The notes beneath the pieces are model-generated. The model did not search any database and was not told the DNA's origin. It saw only the letters and a list, made by a program, of their open reading frames with translations. The position numbers and the translations under genes were made by a program. 64,000 bases of DNA from Candidatus Gastranaerophilales bacterium (GTDB lineage Bacteria; Cyanobacteriota; Vampirovibrionia; Gastranaerophilales; Gastranaerophilaceae), in the NCBI GenBank assembly GCA_944326115.1, contig CALVCQ010000004.1, forward strand, positions 1 through 64,000. The letters are read 5' to 3'. Positions 47,390 to 56,590 of the stretch are shown in pieces. Numbering within the stretch: the first letter of the stretch is position 1; each line of letters begins with the position of its first letter.

Positions 47390-48661
47390 CTATTCATAAT
47401 AATCAAACTGAATGTGTCCGATTTTTACAACATCGCCGTCTTTTATACCTGCCTGTTTTAAAGATTCATAGACATTCATAGATGCCAGAATATTTTGAAA
47501 TCTGTACAACTGATCTATATTTCTTGTATCTGTGACATTAGCAAGTCTCAAAAGTTTTCCGCCTTCGACACTGTATGTATTTTTATCTATTTTATAAATT
47601 GCATAATCACTGTCATCATTATCAAAAGCAGCCAGATCTTCATCAATATCTATTTTAAATTCAGGTTTTGGTATTTCATCTACTTTTTGTGACACAAAAT
47701 CCATAAATTGTTTTAGATTTTCTTTTGTCGCTGCTGATATTAAAAAAACATCATCTGAAAAATCCTTAAATATTTTGAAATATTTAACTCTTGTTTCTTC
47801 ATCTACTGCGTCTATTTTATTGAGTGCAATTACCTGATAAAGAGAGCCCAGTCTTTCTGAATGCTTCTTTAGTTCCTCATTAATTTTTGTATAATTTTGC
47901 ACAGGATTTTCCTGCATAATATCAACAACATGAATTAAAAATCTGCATCTTTCTACATGACGCAAAAACTCATGTCCAAGACCTATCCCCTCGCTAGCAC
48001 CTTCGATTAGCCCTGGAATATCGGCAACAACAAAGCCGTCGCCGGATATTTTTTTCACAACACCAAGATGCGGCACAAGTGTCGTAAATGGATAATCGGC
48101 AATTTTGGGTTTAGCCTCGCTTATTACACTAATCAATGTAGATTTTCCGGCATTTGGCATACCTAGAAGCCCGACATCTGCAATAAGTTTTAACTCCAGC
48201 TCAAGTTCTCTTTCAATACCAGGCTCACCGGGTTCACAAAACTGGGGGGCACGTTTTTGTGCTGTAGCAAACCTTGCATTGCCTCTACCCCCACGCCCTC
48301 CTTTTGCAACCAGAACTGTCTGCTCATGGTGTGTGAGATCTGCTATGATTTTATCATTAGCAATATCTTTAACAACTGTACCAGCAGGCACTTTTATATA
48401 TAAATCTTTGCCTCCGTGTCCATGCTGATTTTTGGGACGACCGTTTTCTCCGTTTTCCGCTTTAAAAATTGATTGGAATTTAAAATCCATCAGAGTGGTC
48501 ATTGATTCATCAGCAATAAAATATACACTGCCGCCTCTTCCTCCGTCACCACCTGCAGGACCGCCTTTATCCACGTACTTTTCCCTGCGCCAAGCAACCG
48601 CACCGTTGCCGCCACGACCTGATAATATTTTTATTTTAGCTTTATCAAGAAATGTTGTCAT
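47390..48661 (-). CDS. obg: Ribosome-associated GTPase Obg
   Basis: Essential GTPase involved in 50S assembly and stress signalling. Three domains: the Gly-rich Obg fold (about 1-157, with GGDGGRGGSVYF), the G domain with P-loop GMPNAGKST near 166-174, NKID near 280 and the OCT domain in the last 75 residues (YSVEGGKLLRLAN). 423 residues. It is separate from rplU-rpmA, with which it is often linked. Confidence 0.96.
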   Translation of the reverse strand: MTTFLDKAKIKILSGRGGNGAVAWRREKYVDKGGPAGGDGGRGGSVYFIADESMTTLMDFKFQSIFKAENGENGRPKNQHGHGGKDLYIKVPAGTVVKDIANDKIIADLTHHEQTVLVAKGGRGGRGNARFATAQKRAPQFCEPGEPGIERELELELKLIADVGLLGMPNAGKSTLISVISEAKPKIADYPFTTLVPHLGVVKKISGDGFVVADIPGLIEGASEGIGLGHEFLRHVERCRFLIHVVDIMQENPVQNYTKINEELKKHSERLGSLYQVIALNKIDAVDEETRVKYFKIFKDFSDDVFLISAATKENLKQFMDFVSQKVDEIPKPEFKIDIDEDLAAFDNDDSDYAIYKIDKNTYSVEGGKLLRLANVTDTRNIDQLYRFQNILASMNVYESLKQAGIKDGDVVKIGHIQFDYYE

Positions 48662-48684
48662 ACATATTAGGGTACCATAAAATA

Positions 48685-48718
48685 AAAAAGAAGAATTTAA
48701 TTGTTAATTCTTCTTTTT
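48685..48718 (-). terminator. Intrinsic terminator of the 48717 gene
   Basis: AAAAAGAAGAATT pairs with AATTCTTCTTTTT around an 8-base loop, overlapping the stop codon of the gene at 48717-49100. A T-run follows on the minus strand, separating it from obg. Confidence 0.75.
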
Positions 48719-49100
48719 AATCTATATAAAAAAAATCTTCATTTTCATCTTTATAGTCTTCCCACAAAGGAATTTTTTCCTCAAGAAGTTTCTTCTTTTT
48801 TTCAGCCAGTTCTTCTTCCGAATCTGTTAGTTTTGATTTTTCTTCTTCTTTTCTCTTTTTAATAATGTTTGCAACATTCATCATTGCAAGAGAATTCAAT
48901 GTCGCATTCAGCTGTGCGCTTCTGTCAACAAATTGAGATTCGCTAAATTCTTGAGCTTCTTCGCCTTGCTGCAAGAAATATTCCATGCCAGGACTCTGCC
49001 TGTCGTCTGCAGTTTTTGCGGCAGTACCGGATATGTCGCCGCTTTTAAAATTAAAGCTGCCACCGATTCCGAAAAATCCAGCTGAACGATTATCTACCAC
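48717..49100 (-). CDS. Lineage-type acidic/coiled-coil protein
   Basis: Not recognised. 127 residues with an aromatic/Gly-rich start (AGFFGIGGSFNFKSG at 7-21), a middle helical region, a Lys/Glu coiled coil (80-112) and an acidic, aromatic C-terminal end (WEDYKDENEDFFYID). The N-terminal SFNFKSG is a looser version of the SFG/SFK element found elsewhere in the window. The stop codon is part of the terminator stem. The gap 49101-49247 has nothing recognisable. Confidence 0.7.
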   Translation of the reverse strand: MVDNRSAGFFGIGGSFNFKSGDISGTAAKTADDRQSPGMEYFLQQGEEAQEFSESQFVDRSAQLNATLNSLAMMNVANIIKKRKEEEKSKLTDSEEELAEKKKKLLEEKIPLWEDYKDENEDFFYID

Positions 49101-49247
49101 TTGCTAAATCTCCTGTGTTTCTCTCTTTTTTTAAAGATTTTGGATAGTTTAATATTATATAAAAACAGACAAAATATTTTTTGCTACATTTTTTTATTAT
49201 TTTAATCTATATTAACATTTATTTACATCCGTCTTTTGATGTAAGTA

Positions 49248-49514
49248 TTACAAACCTAGTATTAACAGCATTCTGACAAAAGCGAACTGAAGAATTTGTA
49301 AAAAAAGCAGTGCAATTATCGGAGAAAAATCTATTCCGCCAAGTGCAGGTATAATCCTGCGAAAAGGTTCAAGAATAACATCTGATATTAAAGCCAGAAA
49401 CTTAAATGGCTGCGAATACCAGTTTATTGAAGGAATCCAAGTTAAAAAGATTCTGACAATAATAACCCAGAAATAGATATTAAATAAATTATTTACGAAT
49501 GATGATATACTCAT
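49248..49514 (-). CDS. YggT family membrane protein
   Basis: 88 residues with two transmembrane helices and the family motif RIFLTWIP (21-28), followed by the LEPFRRIIPALGGIDFSPIIALL segment at 47-69. In other bacteria the family is found with septum/division and membrane genes; in cyanobacterial relatives homologues are linked to thylakoid or nucleoid functions. Function here not determined. It is 12 bases from the end of mtnP. Confidence 0.9.
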   Translation of the reverse strand: MSISSFVNNLFNIYFWVIIVRIFLTWIPSINWYSQPFKFLALISDVILEPFRRIIPALGGIDFSPIIALLFLQILQFAFVRMLLILGL

Positions 49515-49526
49515 TTTGTCTCCGCT

Positions 49527-50333
49527 TTATACTCTCGAACCAGAAATTGTATTTGCACAGCTGCATTTCGTTCTTTCCACAGGTAAACTTTCAATAAGAT
49601 TAAAAAGCAGGGATTTTAGTTTTTCATTGTTTTCATTAAAGACTTTTATTACTTCTGCATGCTGCACAGGAGGAACTTCACCGACCAGTCCTGCATCGTA
49701 ATCCGTTATTAATGAAATATTTAACGGGCACATATCCATTTCTTTTACTAAATATGCTTCCGGGAACTGGGTCATATTTATGACTTCCCATCCTTGTGAA
49801 GTAAAGAATTTTGATTCGGATTTTGTAGAAAATCTGGGACCGTTGATTACAACAACAGTACCTGTTTCATGTACAGTAATACCCAGTTTTTTAGCAGTTG
49901 CAACAGCCGCTTGTCGCATTTCTTCGCAGTAGGGATTAGCCGCACTGACATGCGTTACAACAGGTCCGTCAAAGAATGTGGATTTTCTGCCGTCTGTCCA
50001 GTCTACAAACTGATCACAGATTACAAAATGACCGGGTTCGACATGTTTTTGTAAACTTCCTGCAGCACACGGAGATATTACACGACTGCATCCGATTGAC
50101 TTCATAGCCCACACATTTGCTCTGTAGTTGATTAGATGAGGAGGAATTGTATGGCTTCTTCCGTGTCTGGGCATAAATGCGACTTTATGCTGTCCTATTG
50201 TTCCTATAAAAACGCTATCAGAAGGAGAGCCATAAGGTGTTTCTACTTTTACTTCTTCAATATTATCCAAAAACTTATAAAAGCCCGAACCGCCAAAAAC
50301 ACCTATATCTGCAAGCTGCATATTGTTTATCAT
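49527..50333 (-). CDS. mtnP: S-methyl-5'-thioadenosine phosphorylase
   Basis: Purine nucleoside phosphorylase-like enzyme in methionine salvage. Start set at ATG 50331-50333 with AAAGGA upstream; the frame extends another 22 codons but without a ribosome site. Segments ADIGVFGGSGFY near 7-18, PRHGRSHTIPPHLINYRANVWA near 54-75 and INGPRFSTKSES near 170-181 are typical. It is possible, though less likely, that it acts on inosine or guanosine. About 268 residues. Confidence 0.9.
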   Translation of the reverse strand: MINNMQLADIGVFGGSGFYKFLDNIEEVKVETPYGSPSDSVFIGTIGQHKVAFMPRHGRSHTIPPHLINYRANVWAMKSIGCSRVISPCAAGSLQKHVEPGHFVICDQFVDWTDGRKSTFFDGPVVTHVSAANPYCEEMRQAAVATAKKLGITVHETGTVVVINGPRFSTKSESKFFTSQGWEVINMTQFPEAYLVKEMDMCPLNISLITDYDAGLVGEVPPVQHAEVIKVFNENNEKLKSLLFNLIESLPVERTKCSCANTISGSRV

Positions 50334-50368
50334 ATCTTTTCCTTTACTTATCTGCATTAAACTAAATA

Positions 50369-51055
50369 TTATTTTATAGTTGTCGGATTTTTCAGCCACT
50401 GATAGGCATCATCCTGATTTCCATTATTTAAATTTTCATACAAAGATGATGTTTTCGGAACAGTTACTTTACCGTCTTTAAATATCTTTATGGCATATCC
50501 TTTACTAATACCGGCACAAGATGGATCAACAACAATTTCATAAGTACCTTTACCGGATTCATCAACAAGTCCCCAGAAACAAACGCCAATAGAAGATTTT
50601 ATGTTTTGAGATTCATTGCTGTCACAATTGATTGTTCCTATTGTATTTATATGTTCTGCAATGTAGTAACATATCGCATTCTTTTGATTTAAAGTTTTGC
50701 TGCAGCCCTCAGGCATATCTGCATTATCTGCACAGGCTTTTATTAATTTTCCGTTTTCCATATATTCGATTTGCGCAGTAGGCAAAGGTTCGTCGGAAAA
50801 ATCCAGATGAGGCTCTTCCGAGCCAGGATTGTTATCAGCATATATGTTTTGATCGTATTTACGTGCATCATTAATAGACATGCGAACTATTTCTTCTACT
50901 GCATGATATGACTTCAAAAACAGAACTTTATCTTTGTCAGGATCAGCACGCAATATAGTTCTGACCAATAAAGACATAATTACAGCAATTACTGCAATTG
51001 TCAAAAGTACTTCAGCAAGGCTGAACGCATTTTTAATTTTAAATTTTTCTATCAT
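50369..51055 (-). CDS. Type IV pilin-like/pseudopilin protein, third of a tandem trio
   Basis: A prepilin leader (MIEKFKIKNA) is followed by FSLAEVLLTIAVIAVIM: Phe+1, Glu+5 and a hydrophobic helix. The residue before the cleavage site is Ala, not the usual Gly. The C-terminal domain has several Cys, including CSKTLNQKNAICYYIAEH. It is shorter and more divergent than its two neighbours. Products would be processed by a prepilin peptidase and assembled into a pilus or pseudopilus, but no assembly genes are in the window. Confidence 0.85.
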   Translation of the reverse strand: MIEKFKIKNAFSLAEVLLTIAVIAVIMSLLVRTILRADPDKDKVLFLKSYHAVEEIVRMSINDARKYDQNIYADNNPGSEEPHLDFSDEPLPTAQIEYMENGKLIKACADNADMPEGCSKTLNQKNAICYYIAEHINTIGTINCDSNESQNIKSSIGVCFWGLVDESGKGTYEIVVDPSCAGISKGYAIKIFKDGKVTVPKTSSLYENLNNGNQDDAYQWLKNPTTIK

Positions 51056-51080
51056 CTATAACTCCTGCAAAGCTTATTAT

Positions 51081-51815
51081 TTACTTAACTGTAGTCTGCT
51101 CATTCATCCACGCCCATGCTTTAGCCTGATTTGCATTTTCATTAGTTTCCGGCACAGTAAGTTTTCCGTCCGGAGAAACATATACAGCATATCGAAGATT
51201 TTTATCGCTGCCGTTACAGGATGGAACTATACTAAAACTTTGCAAGCCTTCACTGTTTGCCCCGCCATGAACCCATCCTATACAAGCACCGTTAGTAAAT
51301 CTCATATTCAGACCACTCTGCTTTTTACCCTCAACTTGTATGCCGCTATTATTATCACAGTTAACTTCGCCTACGGTATTCATTTGATCAGCAATAAAAT
51401 AGCATAAAGCGTTTTTTATATTCATTTCTTTATCACAGCCCTGTGTATCCACCGTGCCGTCACCTTTTGTTACTTTAGGACAGGCTGTTTGCTGCACACC
51501 GTTGGAAACAAATGTTATTTTGGCAGAAGCCAGCGGCAAATAATCGAAATTCATATGCAGCTGTGATTTTTCATCTTCTGTCATTTTACTTATTTCGTTG
51601 TCAGTATAATAACTTTGATTATATTTTGTGGGATCATTAATAGTATTTGCCACAACTGTTTCAAGTGCATGAAATGTTTTTAAGAACAGAATTTTTTCTT
51701 TATCAGGGTTAATTTTATTAACTGATTTTAATAACAAAACCATTATTACGCCGGCGACTGTTAATGTAAGAAGAGTTTCCGCAAGTGTAAATGCAAATAT
51801 TTTATATCTGTTCAT
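51081..51815 (-). CDS. Type IV pilin-like protein, second of a tandem trio
   Basis: Leader MNRYKIFA is followed by FTLAETLLTLTVAGVIMVLL, with Glu at +5 and Ala at -1. The globular domain begins near residue 45 (YHALETVV-like segment) and includes conserved ACPK, GCDKE, ALCYFIADQMN and GEVNC elements, with four Cys likely forming disulphides. It is closely similar in sequence to the gene at 51905 and clearly a paralogue. 244 residues. Confidence 0.88.
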   Translation of the reverse strand: MNRYKIFAFTLAETLLTLTVAGVIMVLLLKSVNKINPDKEKILFLKTFHALETVVANTINDPTKYNQSYYTDNEISKMTEDEKSQLHMNFDYLPLASAKITFVSNGVQQTACPKVTKGDGTVDTQGCDKEMNIKNALCYFIADQMNTVGEVNCDNNSGIQVEGKKQSGLNMRFTNGACIGWVHGGANSEGLQSFSIVPSCNGSDKNLRYAVYVSPDGKLTVPETNENANQAKAWAWMNEQTTVK

Positions 51816-51904
51816 AGCTTTTATTCCTTAAATTTTTTACAATTATATTAGATATTTACAGGATTTGCAAAAAGTTCAAAATTTCGATATATACAAAAAT
51901 TCTA

Positions 51905-52630
51905 TTATTTTACCGTTGTCTGGTCATTAATCCAATCAAAAGCCTTTTTTTGCCGTTCTCCGATATTTTCATTTGTTTCGGGTACCGTCATCTTTCCGTC
52001 TTTATATATATTAATAACATATCCCTGTCCGTTACATAAAGGATCTATTACCGGATCATTAAAGCCGTCAGGCTTATCTGCTGAAGATCCGTCATAGACA
52101 CCTACAAAATTTCTCAGACAGGCGCCCTGCGGGGTTTTCATATTCACCTGATTATCGCCGTTTTGGGTCTCGCAGTTAACTTCTCCCGCTACATTCATTT
52201 GATCTGCTATAAAAAAGCACATTGCATTGTCCTTTGTCAGTTCAACGTCACACCCCTGATTACTCTCTGTACCGTTCGCATATTTTATTTTAGGACATGC
52301 TGTTTTTTGTTTTCCGTTTGAAATAAACGTCACTTTTGCAGACGGCATAGGAGGGTAACTGAAATCCAAATGTAAATCTTCTTTTTGTGCCGCAGTCATC
52401 TTATTTATATCACTGTCGGAATAATAATTCTGGTTATATTTTACGGGATCGGTTACTGTATTATGCAATATAGTTTCCAGAGAATGATACGTTTTTAAAA
52501 ACAACATTTTTTCTTTATCCGGAGTAACTTTATTTACTGCTTTCATAAGCAGTGCCATTAAAACACCGGCTATAGTCAAAGTAAGCAGTGCTTCAGCAAG
52601 TGTAAAGGCAAATACTTTATATCTTTTCAT
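51905..52630 (-). CDS. Type IV pilin-like protein, first of a tandem trio
   Basis: Leader MKRYKVFA is followed by FTLAEALLTLTIAGVLMALL, Glu at +5, Ala at -1. The C-terminal domain has the same Cys-containing frame as its downstream paralogue (ACPKIK, QGCDVE, AMCFFIADQMN, GEVNCE). 241 residues. GGAG lies upstream. The three genes are 25 and 89 bases apart in tandem on the minus strand, indicating duplication and divergence of one ancestral pilin gene. Confidence 0.88.
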   Translation of the reverse strand: MKRYKVFAFTLAEALLTLTIAGVLMALLMKAVNKVTPDKEKMLFLKTYHSLETILHNTVTDPVKYNQNYYSDSDINKMTAAQKEDLHLDFSYPPMPSAKVTFISNGKQKTACPKIKYANGTESNQGCDVELTKDNAMCFFIADQMNVAGEVNCETQNGDNQVNMKTPQGACLRNFVGVYDGSSADKPDGFNDPVIDPLCNGQGYVINIYKDGKMTVPETNENIGERQKKAFDWINDQTTVK

Positions 52631-52772
52631 AATTCTTTTCTCCTAATTTTTTTAAATTATATTCTATATTTTTCTTATTTGCAAAAAATAAAAAAAGTTA
52701 TCAAAATAAGGCAATTTTTTTTATAAAAATGTTTTTATATATATAAGGTAGAAAAGTAAGGTTAAATTTATT

Positions 52773-53006
52773 ATGGTAAATGGTATCAGTTCATCTTATG
52801 TTCCATACGCAGGTTTTCCGGCAAATGCTACCGGTGCTACTCCTGTAACAAAAGATATAGCAAGCTATTGTTATGATACACAGCGTCCTTCTATTTCAAA
52901 GACTTACGGTTATTTGACAACAGAAGAAAAAGAAAACTATACCTGGCCTGTAGTAGGAACAATTGTTTCAGCACTGGCTCTGATGGCTGTACGATTGAGA
53001 CGATAA
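52773..53006 (+). CDS. Small lineage-type protein with C-terminal membrane anchor
   Basis: Not recognised. 77 residues. The first 55 are polar with Pro, Tyr and Ser (SSYVPYAGFPANATG); the last about 20 form a hydrophobic helix followed by RLRR, so it is probably a tail-anchored or C-terminally anchored protein. It converges with the Fe-S protein gene at 53021, and lies in an AT-rich region. Confidence 0.6.
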   Translation: MVNGISSSYVPYAGFPANATGATPVTKDIASYCYDTQRPSISKTYGYLTTEEKENYTWPVVGTIVSALALMAVRLRR

Positions 53007-53020
53007 AAAATTGTTACAAA

Positions 53021-54238
53021 TTAATCTGATATTTTGCATACAGATGACAAAAATTGATAAAGACTCATTATCTCAGGTTTCTGTCTGTTTTGCGAAAGTT
53101 TGAGTTCAGCAAACCCCTGTTCTAACCCGAGCAAGCATGCCGGACAGGTGGTCAATATTATATCAACATCTGAATCTATATAATTTTGTGCTTTTTGTTC
53201 TGATATTTTTCCGGAAATATTTTGATTTATCAACGCAAACTTACCGGCAAAACCGCAGCATTTATCATAATCTTTTACCTCGATATATTCACAACTTTTA
53301 ATTTTTTTGACCAGATCAATAAATTCATAACTGTCATGACAGGGTTTATGAACTGAAATTTTATAGGATTTCAATGCTTCAAATTCAAGATTTTTCATTA
53401 AATCCCATGCCATTTTAATATTATCAGACAAGCTAACAGCTTTTGGATCAGAGCTGTAATCTTTATATTTTTTCAAAACATCATAACACGAGGCGCAATC
53501 TGTAATTATACAATCAAAGTCATCATCTAATTTTGAGAGATTTTTTTCTATTATTTTTTTGAACTCATCAATATTCCCGTCATTCAGATAACTCACGCCG
53601 CAGCATTCAAAATTCTTTGTAACAAGTTCAACATTACATTGTGCAAGTATTTTTTTTACCGAGTTTAAGGTTTCATTATTAATATACTTATTAAAACAGC
53701 CATCAAAATAAAGAACTTTTTTTAGGGATGAACCGGAACGAATTTTTGGTTTGTAACCATTACCTGCTGCGGAGTTTAAAAGGATAAGCCATTTAGCGGC
53801 TGTCCCCATTTTTTTTATACTGTTTTCAAAATATTTAATAAGTTTATTAACTCTAAAAAATCTGTACAGAGGTAGAAAAAATCGAGAAACTATCAATACA
53901 AGCTTGAATAAAAAATAAGAATTTAACACTTTTTCTTTAAATGACAATTTATTTGTCTTATAATATTCCGCCTTTGCCGCAATAAAAATATCCCTGACAT
54001 CTATCCTGCTTGGACAAAAATCTTTACAGGCATTACATCCGGTGCAAAGCTCAAGATACTTTTTCAGATTTTTATTTAATATTAAGTCCCCCTTTATAAC
54101 TCCGTTAAGCAAATTAAATTTGCCTCTTGAAACGGCACATTCATTCAAAGTTGCTTTGTAAACAGGACATACTGTCTGGCACAATCCGCAGCGGGAACAT
54201 TTGTATATATCATCTTTATAGTCAATTAAATTTTTCAT
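53021..54238 (-). CDS. GlcF-like (Fe-S)-binding oxidoreductase subunit
   Basis: Two [4Fe-4S] clusters of ferredoxin type: Cys14, 17, 20, 24 and Cys65, 68, 71, 75. These are followed by two CCG domains (ECCGVSYL near 210 and KCCGFAGKF near 330) that bind a further cluster or hand electrons to quinone or heterodisulfide. The arrangement matches glycolate oxidase GlcF or LldE-type subunits. The start is uncertain: ATG 54238 or GTG 54256. A flavin subunit such as GlcD is not adjacent; two divergent zinc dehydrogenases are. Confidence 0.88.
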   Translation of the reverse strand: MKNLIDYKDDIYKCSRCGLCQTVCPVYKATLNECAVSRGKFNLLNGVIKGDLILNKNLKKYLELCTGCNACKDFCPSRIDVRDIFIAAKAEYYKTNKLSFKEKVLNSYFLFKLVLIVSRFFLPLYRFFRVNKLIKYFENSIKKMGTAAKWLILLNSAAGNGYKPKIRSGSSLKKVLYFDGCFNKYINNETLNSVKKILAQCNVELVTKNFECCGVSYLNDGNIDEFKKIIEKNLSKLDDDFDCIITDCASCYDVLKKYKDYSSDPKAVSLSDNIKMAWDLMKNLEFEALKSYKISVHKPCHDSYEFIDLVKKIKSCEYIEVKDYDKCCGFAGKFALINQNISGKISEQKAQNYIDSDVDIILTTCPACLLGLEQGFAELKLSQNRQKPEIMSLYQFLSSVCKISD

Positions 54239-54310
54239 ATAATTAATTATATTCACAAAGAATAATTTAGTGATAAAATTTTTATAATATTAGGGATACA
54301 GAGACTTATT

Positions 54311-55342
54311 ATGAAAATAGCCATAGCAGAAAATCAAAAAATTACTATAACAGAAACAGACAAGCCAAAATTATCCGATTATAGTAATCAAGGCGCAATA
54401 ATAAAAGTACTCGGCTGCGGTTTATGCGGCTCCGATATTGTCAAATTTCTTCATGACGGAACAGAAAAGGTTCTCGGTCATGAAGTTGTCGGGGAAATAG
54501 TTGAAATAAAAAACGGATTATTTTCAAAATTCAAAACCGGAGACAAAGTCGTTTTAGGTCATCACGTTCCCTGTATGAAATGTGATTATTGCTGCAATAA
54601 AAACTATTCAATGTGCAGGCAGTTTAAACAAACAAACATATACCCCGGAGGCTTTTCAGAATACATTTATGTTTCACCTCTGCACCTTAAAAATACAGTA
54701 TTTAAAGTTCCAAAAAATCTTGATGATATGGAAATCTCTTTTATGGAACCTTTAGCCTGCTGTATAAGAGCTGTAGAAAGAGCACAGGTATCAAAAGGAA
54801 CATCATCTCTTGTTATTGGTCTTGGCTCTATTGGTCTTTTGATGGGGCAGGCGATTAAAGCTTTTGGAGGGGATGTAATAGGCTGTGATTTGATAGACGA
54901 GAGAGTCGCTCTTGCTAAAAATTTAAATTTTGATGCTTCGATAAAATTTGAAGATAACGATGAAACATCTGCAAAAATAAAAGATATGACATGTTCTATC
55001 GGTGCAGATATAGTTTTTATGACATCTGGGTCTGACAAAACGATTGAATTTGCTCTAAAATCTGTAAGAGACGGAGGAACTATACTTGTATTCTCTTCGG
55101 TGCCTAATGATACAGCAGGATATATAAACAACGAAATATATTACCGTGAATTAAAGATAATGGGAAGTTATTCACCGGCACCGGCAGATTTGAAACTTGC
55201 AAAAAATTTACTTAAGAAAAAGAAAGTAATAGTTAAATATTTTTCAACAGTATATGCTTTTGAAAACATTGCAGAAGCAATACAGGACACAATTGAAAAC
55301 AAAACGCTTAAAGCATACATAAAAATTGCAGATGCAGATTAA
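54311..55342 (+). CDS. Zinc-dependent medium-chain alcohol dehydrogenase
   Basis: Catalytic-zinc ligands Cys39 and GHE (56-58), structural zinc Cys88, Cys91, Cys94 and Cys102, with one extra Cys95. Rossmann motif GLGSIGLLMGQ near 172-182. 343 residues, normal. It resembles polyol/threonine dehydrogenases. It diverges from the Fe-S gene, 72 bases apart, so they may share a regulatory region. Substrate unknown. Confidence 0.9.
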   Translation: MKIAIAENQKITITETDKPKLSDYSNQGAIIKVLGCGLCGSDIVKFLHDGTEKVLGHEVVGEIVEIKNGLFSKFKTGDKVVLGHHVPCMKCDYCCNKNYSMCRQFKQTNIYPGGFSEYIYVSPLHLKNTVFKVPKNLDDMEISFMEPLACCIRAVERAQVSKGTSSLVIGLGSIGLLMGQAIKAFGGDVIGCDLIDERVALAKNLNFDASIKFEDNDETSAKIKDMTCSIGADIVFMTSGSDKTIEFALKSVRDGGTILVFSSVPNDTAGYINNEIYYRELKIMGSYSPAPADLKLAKNLLKKKKVIVKYFSTVYAFENIAEAIQDTIENKTLKAYIKIADAD

Positions 55343-55369
55343 TTTTACCGGGATGGATGGTTATATACA

Positions 55370-56407
55370 ATGAAAATGAAAGCAATCAGATATTATGCCC
55401 CTCTGGATATAAGATATGAAGATGTCGAAATAAAAGATCCCAAAGATAATGAGGTTCAAGTCAGAATAGAAGCTGCTCTTACATGCGGGACTGATGTAAA
55501 AACATTTAAAAGAGGACACCCTGTATTGATAAAAAAGACTCCGTCCGGTTTTGGACACGAATTTGCGGGTGTTGTGGTAAAAACAGGGAAAAATGTATTT
55601 GATTTCAAAATAGGAGACAGAGTTGTAGCGGCAAATTCCGCACCATGCGGAAAATGTTTTTATTGTTTAAAAAAGCAGTATAACCTGTGTGAAAATCTGG
55701 ATTTGCTAAACGGTGCTTATGCTGAATATATAAATATACCTGCACGGATAGTAGAAAAAAACCTTCTAACAATACCGGACGGATTAAGTTTTGAAAAAGC
55801 AGCTTTCGCAGAACCTCTTGCAAATGTTGTTCACGGAGTGGAAAGGACAGACATCCAGCCGGGCGACATAGTTGGTATTGTCGGTATAGGTCCGATTGGA
55901 CTTATGTTTGCTAGGCTCGCAAAGCTCAAAGGTGCTCGTGTCATTGCTGCAGGCAGAAATCCATTAAAGCTGCGTCTGGCTGATGAATTTGCACATGCTG
56001 ATGAAATAATTGATTTAAAAAAATATCAACATCCTGAAAAAATATTCAAATCCTTTACGGACAATGGAAGAGGATTGGATATAGCTGTAGAATGTGTAGG
56101 TTTGCCTGAAATTTGGGAAAAAATGTTCAGCCTTGTAAGAAAAGGTGGCAAGGTTCATTTATTTGGGGGGTGTAAATCAGGCACATCAATAAATATTGAT
56201 ACCAAGCTTCTGCATTATGATGAAGTAAAGATAATTAGTGTTTTTCACCATACCCCGCAATATTTCAGACAGGCTTTAAGTTTAATTGCAGACGGACATA
56301 TAGATGTAACAAAACTTATAACAAAAAAAATGCACTTATCTGATGCAAAAGAAGCCATACTTGCCCATGAACGAGGTGAAGCTGTAAAAATACTTTTGAC
56401 GCCTTAA
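55370..56407 (+). CDS. Zinc-dependent medium-chain alcohol dehydrogenase
   Basis: Catalytic-zinc ligands Cys39 and GHE (62-64), structural zinc Cys93, Cys96, Cys99 and Cys107. Rossmann motif GIVGIGPIGLMFARLA near 168-183. 345 residues. It starts 27 bases after the previous dehydrogenase; the two share the fold but differ strongly in sequence, so they are not a recent duplication. Possibly a polyol-1-phosphate or L-threonine type enzyme; the substrate is open. The gap 56408-56590 shows nothing recognisable. Confidence 0.9.
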   Translation: MKMKAIRYYAPLDIRYEDVEIKDPKDNEVQVRIEAALTCGTDVKTFKRGHPVLIKKTPSGFGHEFAGVVVKTGKNVFDFKIGDRVVAANSAPCGKCFYCLKKQYNLCENLDLLNGAYAEYINIPARIVEKNLLTIPDGLSFEKAAFAEPLANVVHGVERTDIQPGDIVGIVGIGPIGLMFARLAKLKGARVIAAGRNPLKLRLADEFAHADEIIDLKKYQHPEKIFKSFTDNGRGLDIAVECVGLPEIWEKMFSLVRKGGKVHLFGGCKSGTSINIDTKLLHYDEVKIISVFHHTPQYFRQALSLIADGHIDVTKLITKKMHLSDAKEAILAHERGEAVKILLTP

Positions 56408-56590
56408 AATTGTTAAATTTTGTTAACAATAAAATAATTGTCTTAAATACACTATATACAACACTCATTGCCTATTTTCATTAATCGGGTGGATTGCATT
56501 ATCTTTTTAATATGCTAATCTAATAGTAATGGAATTAATAAACATTCTGAAATGATTGTTTAGTTCACCTAAGACTTGTGAAAGAGAAGA

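Noticed and set aside
47200-47481. Plus-strand open frame over repeat copy 2 and the end of obg
   Set aside because: The first part is repeat translation and the rest is antisense to obg; the two copies diverge at the repeat edge, so it is not one conserved protein.
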